Below, in pieces: positions 26,192 through 34,326 of a stretch of DNA of 64,000 nucleotides. Position numbers and translations under genes: made by a program. How positions within the stretch are numbered: position 1 is the first letter of the stretch; every line of letters begins with the position of its first letter. Origin of the DNA: CADEEN01 sp963816315 (lineage in GTDB: Bacteria > Pseudomonadota > Gammaproteobacteria > Burkholderiales > Burkholderiaceae_C); the NCBI GenBank assembly GCA_963816315.1, contig CAWFJZ010000044.1, positions 124,001 to 188,000 of the forward strand, written 5' to 3'. The notes under the pieces were generated by a model that was given only the letters and a program-made list of their open reading frames with translations, searched no databases and was not told the origin of the DNA.

Positions 26192-27235
26192 ATGAAAACC
26201 GATTCACCACTGCGCATCGGCATCCTCGGTTGCGCCAACATCGCCCGCCAGTTCAGCCGCGACGTCGCGGCCAGTCCGGCGGTGCGCTGTGTCGCGGTGG
26301 CCAGCCGCAACGCCGAGACCGCGGCCGCCTTCGCGGCGGAGCAGGGCATCGGCCGCCACCACGGCAGCTACGAGGCGCTGCTCGCCGATGCCGAGGTCGA
26401 TGCGGTCTATGTCCCGCTGCCGAACAGCCTGCACGCCGAGTGGGCCATCGCCGCCGCGGCGCACGGCAAGCATGTGTTGTGCGAAAAGCCGCTGGCGTTG
26501 AACGAGGCGCAAGCGCGCGCGATGTTCGACGCCGCACGCCGCCACGGCGTGATGCTGCTCGAGTCCTACCCGTACTACTTTCAGCCGCAGACGGGCCGGC
26601 TCGTCGCGCTGCTGCAAGAAGGCGCCATCGGCCACGTGCGCTCGGTGCAGTCGTGCTTCGGTTTCATGCTGGCCAATGCGCAGACCAACATCCGCTCCAA
26701 GCCCGAGCTGGGCGGCGGCGCGCTGCTCGATGCCGGCTCTTATGCGCTGTCCATCATCCGCCTGGCGATGGGCTGCGCGCCGCAACGCGTGAGGGCCGAT
26801 GCGAGCTGGGCCGACAGCGGCGTGGACATCAGCCTGTCGGCGACCCTGCACTACGCCGACGGCAGGAGGGCGCAACTGTCGTGCGCGATGGATGCGGCCA
26901 ACCACCGCCGCGCCACCATCGTCGGTGCGGCCGGCACGATCGACACCGAGTATCTGAACCACACCAGCGACCAGGCCGGCGGCCACGCCTGGGGCTACCT
27001 GCCGAGTTCGTTGCGCGTGCGCCGCGGCACCGCCAACTCGGTGCCGTTCGAGAACGTCGAGGCGGGCACCGGCAGCGGCTTTCGTTTTGCAGCCGAAGCG
27101 TTTGCGCGTGTCATCGCCGCCGACGATCACGCCGCCATCGAGCGCGCGGCGCAAGCGAGCCTGGACAACGCGGCCACGCTCGATGCGCTAGCACGTAGCG
27201 CGCGGCTCGGGCAGGCGGTGGACGTGGCGCGGTAG
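26192..27235 (+). CDS. Gfo/Idh/MocA-family oxidoreductase
   Basis: 347 residues. An N-terminal Rossmann domain (RIGILGCANIARQFSRDVA) is followed by the family motif VLCEKPLALNEAQA with the EKP element, and a C-terminal alpha/beta domain (GGGALLDAGSYALSIIRLAMG) with the Asp/Tyr region near the active site. The fold binds NAD(P) and acts on sugars, inositols or their derivatives, but the substrate cannot be named. It stands alone, convergent with aroG. Confidence 0.85.
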   Translation: MKTDSPLRIGILGCANIARQFSRDVAASPAVRCVAVASRNAETAAAFAAEQGIGRHHGSYEALLADAEVDAVYVPLPNSLHAEWAIAAAAHGKHVLCEKPLALNEAQARAMFDAARRHGVMLLESYPYYFQPQTGRLVALLQEGAIGHVRSVQSCFGFMLANAQTNIRSKPELGGGALLDAGSYALSIIRLAMGCAPQRVRADASWADSGVDISLSATLHYADGRRAQLSCAMDAANHRRATIVGAAGTIDTEYLNHTSDQAGGHAWGYLPSSLRVRRGTANSVPFENVEAGTGSGFRFAAEAFARVIAADDHAAIERAAQASLDNAATLDALARSARLGQAVDVAR

Positions 27236-27247
27236 GACGCGCTGCTG

Positions 27248-28357
27248 TCAACGCCGCGCGCGCACGGCCTGCGCCAACGATTGCAGCAGCGGCTCGGTCT
27301 GGGCCCAGCCGAGGCAGGCGTCGGTGATCGACACGCCGTGTTTCAGCGGCTGGCCCGGCCGCAGGTCTTGCCGGCCTTCTTGCAAGTGGCTCTCGATCAT
27401 CACGCCGCTGATGCGGCGCTCGCCGGCGGCGATGCGCGCGGCGATGTCGGCGGCGATCTCGATCTGCTTCGTGTGCTGCTTGCGGCTGTTGGCATGCGAG
27501 CAGTCGATCATCACCTGCTCGCGCCGGCCGGCATGGCGCAGCGCATCGCACGCCGCCTGCACCGGCGCGGCGCCGTAGTTCGGTTCATGGCCGCCGCGCA
27601 GGATGACGTGGCAATCGGCATTGCCGCGCGTCTCGAAGATCGCCGCCATGCCCATCTTCGTCATGCCCATGAAGGCATGCGGCGCCGACGCGGCGACGAT
27701 CGCATCGACCGCCACTTGCACGCCGCCGTCGGTGCCGTTCTTGAAGCCGACCGGGCACGACAGGCCCGACGCCAACTGACGGTGGCTCTGGCTCTCCGTG
27801 GTCCGCGCGCCGATCGCGCCCCAGGCGACGAGGTCGGAGATGAACTGTGGCGAGAGCAGGTCGAGAAACTCGGTGCCCACCGGCAGGCCGATCTCGACGA
27901 TGTCGAGCAACAGCCGGCGCGCCATTTCGAGGCCTTCGTTCATCGCGAACGTGCCGTCGAGGTGCGGGTCGTTGATGTAGCCCTTCCAGCCGACCGTCGT
28001 GCGCGGTTTCTCGAAGTAGGTGCGCATGACGATCAGCAGGGCGTCGCCGAGCGAATCGGCCGCGCCTTTCAGCTTCGTGGCGTATTCGATCGCTTGTGCA
28101 TGGTCATGGATCGAGCACGGCCCGACGACGACGATCAGCCGGTCGTCGCTGCCTTGCAGCACGCGCGACAGCGCCTGCCGGCTCTGCTCGACCAGCGACA
28201 GCGCGCGCTGCGAGCCCGGCAGCTTCTCCATCAGCAGGGCCGGCGTGACCAAAGGGCGCACGGCGTCGATGCGCGTGTCGTCGATGCGCGTCGTGTCGCG
28301 CGTGGCGCGGCGCGCGCCGACTTCGCGGTCGTGGGCGGGGTCATCGAAAGGCAGCAT
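27248..28357 (-). CDS. aroG: 3-deoxy-7-phosphoheptulonate synthase, class I
   Basis: Condenses phosphoenolpyruvate and erythrose 4-phosphate, first step of the shikimate pathway. 369 residues, with VVVGPCSIHDHAQAIEYA, RTYFEKPRTTVGWKGYINDP, VGFKNGTDG, HVILRGGHEPNY and IDCSHANS, all hallmarks of the AroF/G/H type. Which aromatic amino acid inhibits it cannot be told here. It diverges from the DUF533 gene with 59 bp between them. Confidence 0.95.
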   Translation of the reverse strand: MLPFDDPAHDREVGARRATRDTTRIDDTRIDAVRPLVTPALLMEKLPGSQRALSLVEQSRQALSRVLQGSDDRLIVVVGPCSIHDHAQAIEYATKLKGAADSLGDALLIVMRTYFEKPRTTVGWKGYINDPHLDGTFAMNEGLEMARRLLLDIVEIGLPVGTEFLDLLSPQFISDLVAWGAIGARTTESQSHRQLASGLSCPVGFKNGTDGGVQVAVDAIVAASAPHAFMGMTKMGMAAIFETRGNADCHVILRGGHEPNYGAAPVQAACDALRHAGRREQVMIDCSHANSRKQHTKQIEIAADIAARIAAGERRISGVMIESHLQEGRQDLRPGQPLKHGVSITDACLGWAQTEPLLQSLAQAVRARR

Positions 28358-28416
28358 GGTGGGGCGATTGTGATCGCCTTAAAGTGGGCAGCGCTGACCA
28401 GCGAAGGAGCCTTTTC

Positions 28417-29091
28417 ATGAACATCCAGAACATCCTCGAACAACTGCTGCAATCGGGCACGCAGAAATACGAAAGCGCCAAACAGTCCGGAGACCTCGGC
28501 AAGTACGCCACCGGCGCCGCGGCCGGCGGCGCGTTGGCACTGTTGCTCGGCAGCAGGCGCGGCCGCAGCCTCGCGGGCTCGGCCTTGAAGTTGGGCAGCG
28601 TGGCGGCGATCGGCACGCTGGCCTGGAAGGTCTATCAGGAGCACCAGGCCAAACAACAGGCGCAGCCGCCGGCTGCCGCCGCGGGTGCGCCGCAAACGAT
28701 GCCCTCGGTGCCCGGCTTCGCTGCGCTGCCGGCGCCGCAACTCGAACTGCACAGCCAGGCGATGCTGAAGGCGATGATCGCGGCGGCCAAGGCCGACGGC
28801 CACATGGACGATCGTGAGCGTGGTCTCGTCGAGGCTGAACTGACGCGCAGCGAAGCCGACCCGGCCACGCGGCGCTGGGTCGAAGACGAGTTGCGCCGCC
28901 CGGTCGAGCCGGCCGACGTGGCCCGCGCCAGCAGCAGCCCCGAGATGGCCGCCGAAATCTATCTGGCCAGCGCGCTCGTGGTCGATGAGACGACGACGAT
29001 GGAGCGGGCCTATCTGGACGAGTTGGCCAGGCAGTTGAAGTTGGACGCGGGGTTGAAGGCGGCGTTGGAGGTGAAGGCTCGGGCGGCTTGA
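28417..29091 (+). CDS. DUF533 membrane-associated protein (YebE-like)
   Basis: 224 residues. A glycine-rich hydrophobic region near residues 29-68 (YATGAAAGGALALLLGS, then LGSVAAIGTLAWKVY) may anchor it in the inner membrane. A Pro/Ala/Gln linker follows, then a C-terminal TerB-like helical domain (MLKAMIAAAKADGHMDDRER with acidic residues). Function of the family is unknown. AAGGAG lies upstream of ATG 28417. A 31-bp gap precedes the HMG-CoA-lyase-like gene, so co-transcription is possible. Confidence 0.85.
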   Translation: MNIQNILEQLLQSGTQKYESAKQSGDLGKYATGAAAGGALALLLGSRRGRSLAGSALKLGSVAAIGTLAWKVYQEHQAKQQAQPPAAAAGAPQTMPSVPGFAALPAPQLELHSQAMLKAMIAAAKADGHMDDRERGLVEAELTRSEADPATRRWVEDELRRPVEPADVARASSSPEMAAEIYLASALVVDETTTMERAYLDELARQLKLDAGLKAALEVKARAA

Positions 29092-29122
29092 CGGCTTGCA
29101 GCCGCGTGGCACATTGCAGGGC

Positions 29123-30037
29123 ATGAACGACACCGTGATCGTGCGCGAAGTCGGCCTTCGCGACGGCCTGCAGATCCTGCCGCGTGTGCTGCCGACGGCG
29201 CACAAACTCGAATGGCTGCGCCTGGCCCATGCGGCCGGCGTGCGCGAGATCGAGGTCGGCTCCTTCGTGCCGGCGAAGTTGATGCCGCAACTCGCCGACA
29301 CAGCCGAGCTGGTGGCGTTTGCGAAAACGTTGCCGGGACTCGCGGCGTCGGTGCTGGTGCCGAACCTGAAGGGCGCCGAGCGGGCGCTCGAATGCGCTGC
29401 GCATTCGATGCTGCTGCCGCTGTCGGCGAGCCACGCGCACAGCCTGGCGAACCTGAAGCGCACGCCCGACGAGGTGGTGGCCGACCTGGCGCGCATCGTC
29501 GATCTGCGCGACAGCAAGGGCAGCGATTGCCGCGTCGAGATCGGCCTGTCCACGGCCTTCGGCTGCACGATCCAGGGGAGGGTCGAGCCGGCCGAAGTGC
29601 TGCGCCTGGTGCGCGCAGCGCTGAACGTCGGCGTCGATGCGGTCGGCCTGGCCGACACCGTCGGCTACGCCGATCCGCTGGCGGTGAAGACGCTGTTCGA
29701 GCAGGCGATCGACGTCGCGGGCGACAAGCTGTCCACCGCGCACTTCCATGACACGCGCGGCCTCGGCCTGGCCAACTGCTTTGCCGCGTGGCAGGCCGGC
29801 ATCCGCCGTTTCGACGCCTGCAACGGCGGCATCGGCGGCTGCCCGCATGCGCCGGGGGCGAGCGGCAATGTCGCCACCGAAGACGTAGCGTATCTTTTCG
29901 CGAGCATGGGCGTGCCGACCGGCTTGGACTTCAACGCGCTGATGGCATTGCGCGCGCAAGTGGGGCAGTGGCTGGATGGTGAGCCGCTGCACGGCGCGAT
30001 CTGGCGCGCGGGCTTGCCGAAGACGGTGAATGCATGA
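29123..30037 (+). CDS. mvaB: Hydroxymethylglutaryl-CoA lyase family protein
   Basis: 304 residues, TIM-barrel lyase of the DRE-TIM superfamily. The metal/catalytic loop VREVGLRDGLQ (Arg-Asp pair), AHFHDTRGLGLAN with metal-binding histidines, and the flexible loop GGCPHAPGASGNVATED with the catalytic Cys are present. The named reaction is HMG-CoA to acetyl-CoA + acetoacetate; related 3-hydroxyacyl-CoA substrates are possible. It overlaps the CoA-transferase gene by 4 bp (ATGA), so the two act in one pathway. Confidence 0.85.
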   Translation: MNDTVIVREVGLRDGLQILPRVLPTAHKLEWLRLAHAAGVREIEVGSFVPAKLMPQLADTAELVAFAKTLPGLAASVLVPNLKGAERALECAAHSMLLPLSASHAHSLANLKRTPDEVVADLARIVDLRDSKGSDCRVEIGLSTAFGCTIQGRVEPAEVLRLVRAALNVGVDAVGLADTVGYADPLAVKTLFEQAIDVAGDKLSTAHFHDTRGLGLANCFAAWQAGIRRFDACNGGIGGCPHAPGASGNVATEDVAYLFASMGVPTGLDFNALMALRAQVGQWLDGEPLHGAIWRAGLPKTVNA

Positions 30038-31221
30038 ACCATCAACCACTGAAAGGTCTGAAGGTCGTCGAGTTCACGCACATGGTGATGGGCCCGACCT
30101 GCGGCATGGTGCTCGCCGATCTCGGCGCCGATGTCATCAAGGTCGAGCCGATCGACGGCGACCGCACGCGCACGCTGCTCGGCGCCGGCATCGGCTTTTT
30201 TCCGCTCTTCAACCGCAACAAGAAGAGCATCCAGATCGATCTCACCAAAGCCGATGGCGCGGCCGCGGCGCGCAAGCTCTGCGCCAGCGCCGACGTGGTG
30301 GCCGAGAACTTCAAACCCGGCTCGATGGCCAAGTACGGTCTCGACCACGCGTCGCTGTCGAAGACCAACCCGAGGCTGATCTACGCCAACCTGAAAGGTT
30401 TTCTGCCCGGTCCGTACGACCACCGCACCGCGCTCGACGAAGTGGTGCAGATGATGGGCGGCCTGGCCTACATGACCGGCCGGCCGGGCGATCCGCTGCG
30501 CGCGGGCTCGTCGGTCAACGACATCATGGGCGGCATGTTCGGCGCCATCGCGATCCTGGGCGCATTGATCCAGCGCGGCATCAGCGGCCGTGGCATGGAG
30601 GTGCAGTCGGCGCTGTACGAGAACAACATTTTTCTCGTCGGCCAGCACATGCTGCAGTACGCGATCACCGGCCAGCCGGCCGCGCCGATGCCGGCGCGCA
30701 TCAGCCCGTGGGCGATCTACGACGTCTTCACGGTGAAGGACGGCGAGCAGATTTTTCTGGCGGCGGTGAGTGACGGGCAATGGGTGACCTTCTGCGATGC
30801 GCTCGGCTTGACCGACATGAAGGCCGACCCGGCGCTCGCGCTCAACAACGACCGCGTGCGTGCGCGGCCGACGCTGCTCGTTGAACTCGGCAAGCGCTTG
30901 AAGGCTTTCAGCGCCGACGAGTTGGCGCAGAAGATGGAAGCCGCCGGCCTGCCGTTTGCACCGATTCGCAAACCCGAGGAGTTGCTCGACGATCCGCACC
31001 TCGTCGCCACCGGTGGCCTGGCCGACATCCAGCTCACCGATGGCGAGCGCGCGGGGGCCACGGTGAAGACGACGCTGTTCCCGTTCACGCTCGACGGCCG
31101 ACGGCTTGGGGTGCGTTTGAATCCGCCGAAGCGCGGCGAGCACACGCGCGAAGTGCTCAGCGCTGTCGGCCTGAGCCAACGAGAGATCGATGCGCTGATC
31201 GAATCTCACGCGGTGGCGTGA
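30034..31221 (+). CDS. CaiB/BaiF family (class III) CoA-transferase
   Basis: 395 residues. The N-terminal LKVVEFTHMVMGPTCGMVLA and DLGADVIKVEPIDGD are typical of family III transferases, as is SSVNDIMGGMFGAIAILGAL with the likely nucleophile Asp. It should move CoA between acyl-CoA and a free carboxylic acid, activating the substrate for the upstream lyase. The acid is not identifiable from sequence. Co-translated with the lyase. The Bug receptor gene follows after 88 bp containing a palindromic repeat. Confidence 0.87.
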   Translation: MNHQPLKGLKVVEFTHMVMGPTCGMVLADLGADVIKVEPIDGDRTRTLLGAGIGFFPLFNRNKKSIQIDLTKADGAAAARKLCASADVVAENFKPGSMAKYGLDHASLSKTNPRLIYANLKGFLPGPYDHRTALDEVVQMMGGLAYMTGRPGDPLRAGSSVNDIMGGMFGAIAILGALIQRGISGRGMEVQSALYENNIFLVGQHMLQYAITGQPAAPMPARISPWAIYDVFTVKDGEQIFLAAVSDGQWVTFCDALGLTDMKADPALALNNDRVRARPTLLVELGKRLKAFSADELAQKMEAAGLPFAPIRKPEELLDDPHLVATGGLADIQLTDGERAGATVKTTLFPFTLDGRRLGVRLNPPKRGEHTREVLSAVGLSQREIDALIESHAVA

Positions 31222-31234
31222 TGAGACCAAAGCC

Positions 31235-31282
31235 CGTTCGCGCTGAGCCTGTCGAAGCGCTTCGACAAGCTCAGCGCGAACG
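31235..31282. repeat. 48-bp palindromic intergenic repeat, copy 1
   Basis: Two 24-bp arms (31235-31258 and 31259-31282) are inverted copies with one mismatch and no spacer. The left arm contains GCTGAGCCTGTCGAAGC. It lies between the CoA-transferase and Bug genes. A diverged relative lies inside the coding sequence at about 32820-32901. I recognise this as a repeat common in betaproteobacterial and xanthomonad intergenic DNA. Confidence 0.75.
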
Positions 31283-31309
31283 GAGGTACGAGCAGGATCG
31301 ACAGACACG

Positions 31310-32284
31310 ATGTTCAGTTCCAGCACCCGCCGCACGTTGATGGCAGCCGCATTGACGGCGCTGTTGACAGCGCCCGCGTTCGCGCAAGTCGGCGAGAAGA
31401 CAGTCAAATTCATCCTGCCCAACGCCACCGGCAGCGGCGTCGATGCGATCACGCGCGCGGCGCAGCCGGCGCTGGCCAAGGCGCTCGGCGCGGCGATCGT
31501 CGTCGATAACCAGCCGGGGGCCGGCGGCATCGTCGGCTTGCAGGCGCTGGCCAAGTCGGCGCCGGACGGCATGACGCTGTCGATCGTTTCCAACAACGTC
31601 GTCATCCTGCCGAGCGTCTTCAAGAGCGTGCCGTTCGACATGCCGGGCGACTTCACGCCGATCGCCGTCATCGGCGCGACGCCGATCGTCATCGTCGTCA
31701 ACCCGGCCAAGGTCAGCGCGACGAATCACAAGGAATTCGCCGCGCTGCTGAAGAGCAAGCCCGGCGAGTTCAACTACGGCTCGGGCGGCAACGGCACCAT
31801 CCTGCACCTCACCGGCGAGCAGTACGTCGGCGAGGTCGGTGCGACGGCGCGCCACATTCCGTACAAGGGCGTGGGGCCGATGGTCACCGACCTGATCGGC
31901 GGCCAGATCGACTTCGGCACGCTGGCGCTGCCGAGCGTGCAGCAGCACATCAAGAGCGGCGCTTTACGCGCCATCGGCGTCGGTGGCGCGCAGCGCACGC
32001 CGGCGGCGCCGGAGATCCCGACGATCGCCGAGCAGGGCTCGCCGAACTACGTCGTCGAGGCTTGGTTCGGCGTGCTCGGCCCCAAGGGCATGAGCGCGGC
32101 CGACGTGAAGCGCGTGCATGAAGCGCTGGTGGCCGCGTTCAACGACCCGGCGGTGAAAGAAGCGATGGTCAAACAAGGCAACACGATCAACATCAGTACG
32201 AGCGAGGTCGCGCAGACCTATTTCCGCAGCGAGAAAGAGAAGTACGCCAAGCTGGTGAAGAAGGCGGGGATCGAGTTGCAGTGA
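31310..32284 (+). CDS. Bug-family (TctC-like) substrate-binding protein
   Basis: 324 residues. The N-terminal signal peptide has twin Arg (SSSTRRTLMAAALTALLTA) and cleaves near AFAQ. The Bug fold is shown by KFILPNATGSGVDAITRA, VVDNQPGAGGIVGLQALA and HIPYKGVGPMVTDLIGGQID. Such periplasmic receptors bind carboxylates, usually for tripartite transporters; no TctAB genes are nearby. The stop overlaps the GTG of the hydratase gene, placing the receptor in the same operon as the lyase and CoA-transferase. Confidence 0.9.
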   Translation: MFSSSTRRTLMAAALTALLTAPAFAQVGEKTVKFILPNATGSGVDAITRAAQPALAKALGAAIVVDNQPGAGGIVGLQALAKSAPDGMTLSIVSNNVVILPSVFKSVPFDMPGDFTPIAVIGATPIVIVVNPAKVSATNHKEFAALLKSKPGEFNYGSGGNGTILHLTGEQYVGEVGATARHIPYKGVGPMVTDLIGGQIDFGTLALPSVQQHIKSGALRAIGVGGAQRTPAAPEIPTIAEQGSPNYVVEAWFGVLGPKGMSAADVKRVHEALVAAFNDPAVKEAMVKQGNTINISTSEVAQTYFRSEKEKYAKLVKKAGIELQ

Positions 32285-34272
32285 ACGCGCTGGCCTTTCG
32301 GCCACGGTTGCTGTTCCTCTGCGCCGACCCGGCGCTCGTCAGCGCGCAGCTCGAAGGCGCAGCGCTGTCGCTCGCTGCGGCGGCGCCGCTGCGCGACGAC
32401 GTTTCCACCGACGAAATCACGCCGCTGCCGGCGATGGTGCACTTCGACGCCACGCTCGGCCGCCATGCGCACACCGGCTTCAAGGCCGGCGATCGGTTGC
32501 CGATCGCGCGCGATGCGCTGCGCAATGCCGGTGTCGAGGTCATCGTCGCCGGCAAGCGCTACGGCAAGGGCAGCTCGCGCGAGCACAGCGTGGTCGCCGA
32601 GCGCGCGGCGGGCATTCGGCTGGTGATCGCCGAGAGCTTCGAGCGCATCTACCGGCAGAACGCGGACAACGTCGGGTTGCTGACAAGCACGGACTTGTCG
32701 TTGGTGGATCGCATCGCGCGGGGTGAAACGATCGAGCTCGACGAGTTGCTGCAAGGGCGCGATGCGCTGGCGGCGGCGATCGTGCGCGCCGGTGGGTTGT
32801 TGAAGTACGGGCACAACGCCGTTCGGGCTGAGCCTGTCGAAGCCCAGCCCTTCCTTCGACAAGCCGAGGACGATCGGGAAGACAAGCTCAGGGCAAACGG
32901 GGGTGGGGCGTTGACGCTGTTCGAGAAGATCGTGCACCGCCACACCCTCGGCGCGCTACTGCAACCCGGCGAGGGCGGCTTCGTGCGCGCCGACTTGCGC
33001 TTCATCCACGAGTACTACACCGGCATGGCAGCGCACATGCTCGACGAAGCTTTCGGCAACGACCTCGCGTTGCACGAGCCCGAGACCATCGTCGCCTTCG
33101 AAGACCACCTGTCTTACGTGCACCGCAGCCCCGCGCACGTGAGCCAAGGCCTCGTCGGCGGTGTGCAGGGTTTGTCGCGGGCGCACCGCGCCTTCGTTGA
33201 CAAGCACCGCCTCACGCACCACGGCTACCTGCAAGCGCTCGAAGCCGGCGACGAGGGCAACACCGGCAGCCAGGGCATCTCGCACGCGCTGGTGGCCGAG
33301 CGCTACGCGTTGCCGGGGCAGTTGATCGTCGGCACCGATTCGCACACGCCGCACAGCGGCGCCGTCGGCTGCGTGGCCTTTGGCGTCGGCACCACCGACA
33401 TGGCCAACGCCTTCGTCACCGGCGCCGTGCGCTTCACGATGCCCGAGGTGCTGCGCATCGAATGCGCCGGCCTGCTGCCGCCGGGCGTGAGCGCGAAGGA
33501 CTTGGTGCTGCACTTGCTCGCGCTGCCGGCGATGAAGCAGGGCGCGGGCGTCGGCCGCGTCTTCGAGTTCGGCGGCAGCGCGATCCGTGCGCTGGGCACC
33601 GACGAACGCGCGACGCTGACCAACATGACGGCTGAGTTGGGCGGCTTCACCGGCATCGTCGAGCCCGATGACGAGACGGTGCGCTATCTGCACGAGCGCC
33701 GCGGCATCGCCTTCACGCTCGAGCCGTGGATGAAGAGCGACGAGGGCGCGCGCTACGCGGCGACGATCGGCGTCGATTGCAACCGGCTGAGCCCGATGGT
33801 CGCGCGCCCGGGCGACCCGGGCCGTGGCGTGCCGCTGTCGCAGTTGAGCGAGCGGCCACGCATCGACATCGCCTACGGCGGCTCCTGCACCGCCGGCAAG
33901 CGCGAAGACTTCGATCAGTACCACGCGGTGCTGGCCTGGGCCGCCGCGCGCGGGCTGCGTTCGAAGGCGACGCTGTACCTGCAGTTCGGCACGACCGCCG
34001 TGCGCGACTACTGCACCGCGCGCGGCTACCTGCCCACGTTCGAGGCCGTCGGCGCCGAAATGCTGCAACCGGCCTGCGGTGCCTGCGCGAACTGCGGGCC
34101 CGGCGCTTCGACCGCCGATGAACAAGTGACGGTGAGCGCGATCAACCGCAACTTCCCTGGCCGCTCCGGGCCTGGCAGCGTCTGGCTCGCCAGCCCGGCG
34201 ACCGTGGCGGCGAGCGCGATCGCCGGGCGCCTGCAGTCGTTTGCGGAGTTGAAGCAGCAAGACAAGTCCTGA
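32281..34272 (+). CDS. Fused LeuD-LeuC-type aconitase-superfamily hydratase
   Basis: 663 residues in one frame. Residues about 30-175 are a LeuD-type swivel domain (GKRYGKGSSREHSVVAERAA, ESFERIYRQNADNVGLL). Residues about 215-655 are a LeuC-type catalytic domain with GTDSHTPHSGAVG, YGGSCTAGK and PACGACANCGPG, which supply [4Fe-4S] ligands. Swivel-first order is the reverse of classical aconitase. The linker (NAVRAEPVEAQPFL onward) is encoded by a palindromic repeat. It should hydrate/dehydrate a carboxylic acid. Canonical leuC and leuD exist at 50-52 kb, so this paralogue likely serves the catabolic operon. GTG 32281 overlaps the Bug gene stop. Confidence 0.85.
   Translation: MNALAFRPRLLFLCADPALVSAQLEGAALSLAAAAPLRDDVSTDEITPLPAMVHFDATLGRHAHTGFKAGDRLPIARDALRNAGVEVIVAGKRYGKGSSREHSVVAERAAGIRLVIAESFERIYRQNADNVGLLTSTDLSLVDRIARGETIELDELLQGRDALAAAIVRAGGLLKYGHNAVRAEPVEAQPFLRQAEDDREDKLRANGGGALTLFEKIVHRHTLGALLQPGEGGFVRADLRFIHEYYTGMAAHMLDEAFGNDLALHEPETIVAFEDHLSYVHRSPAHVSQGLVGGVQGLSRAHRAFVDKHRLTHHGYLQALEAGDEGNTGSQGISHALVAERYALPGQLIVGTDSHTPHSGAVGCVAFGVGTTDMANAFVTGAVRFTMPEVLRIECAGLLPPGVSAKDLVLHLLALPAMKQGAGVGRVFEFGGSAIRALGTDERATLTNMTAELGGFTGIVEPDDETVRYLHERRGIAFTLEPWMKSDEGARYAATIGVDCNRLSPMVARPGDPGRGVPLSQLSERPRIDIAYGGSCTAGKREDFDQYHAVLAWAAARGLRSKATLYLQFGTTAVRDYCTARGYLPTFEAVGAEMLQPACGACANCGPGASTADEQVTVSAINRNFPGRSGPGSVWLASPATVAASAIAGRLQSFAELKQQDKS
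32820..32901. repeat. Palindromic repeat relative inside a coding sequence
   Basis: CGTTCGGGCTGAGCCTGTCG at 32820 is followed by TTCGACAAGC near 32856 and GACAAGCTCAGGGCAAACGG at 32881-32900. These are pieces of the repeat seen at 31235-31282. Here they are in frame within the fused hydratase gene and are translated as VRAEPVEAQ and the following charged linker. Confidence 0.7.
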
Positions 34273-34326
34273 GGCGGTCTGCGGGCTTTGTGCTTACAGT
34301 GCCCGCTTCTCAAAGGAGATCGCCTC

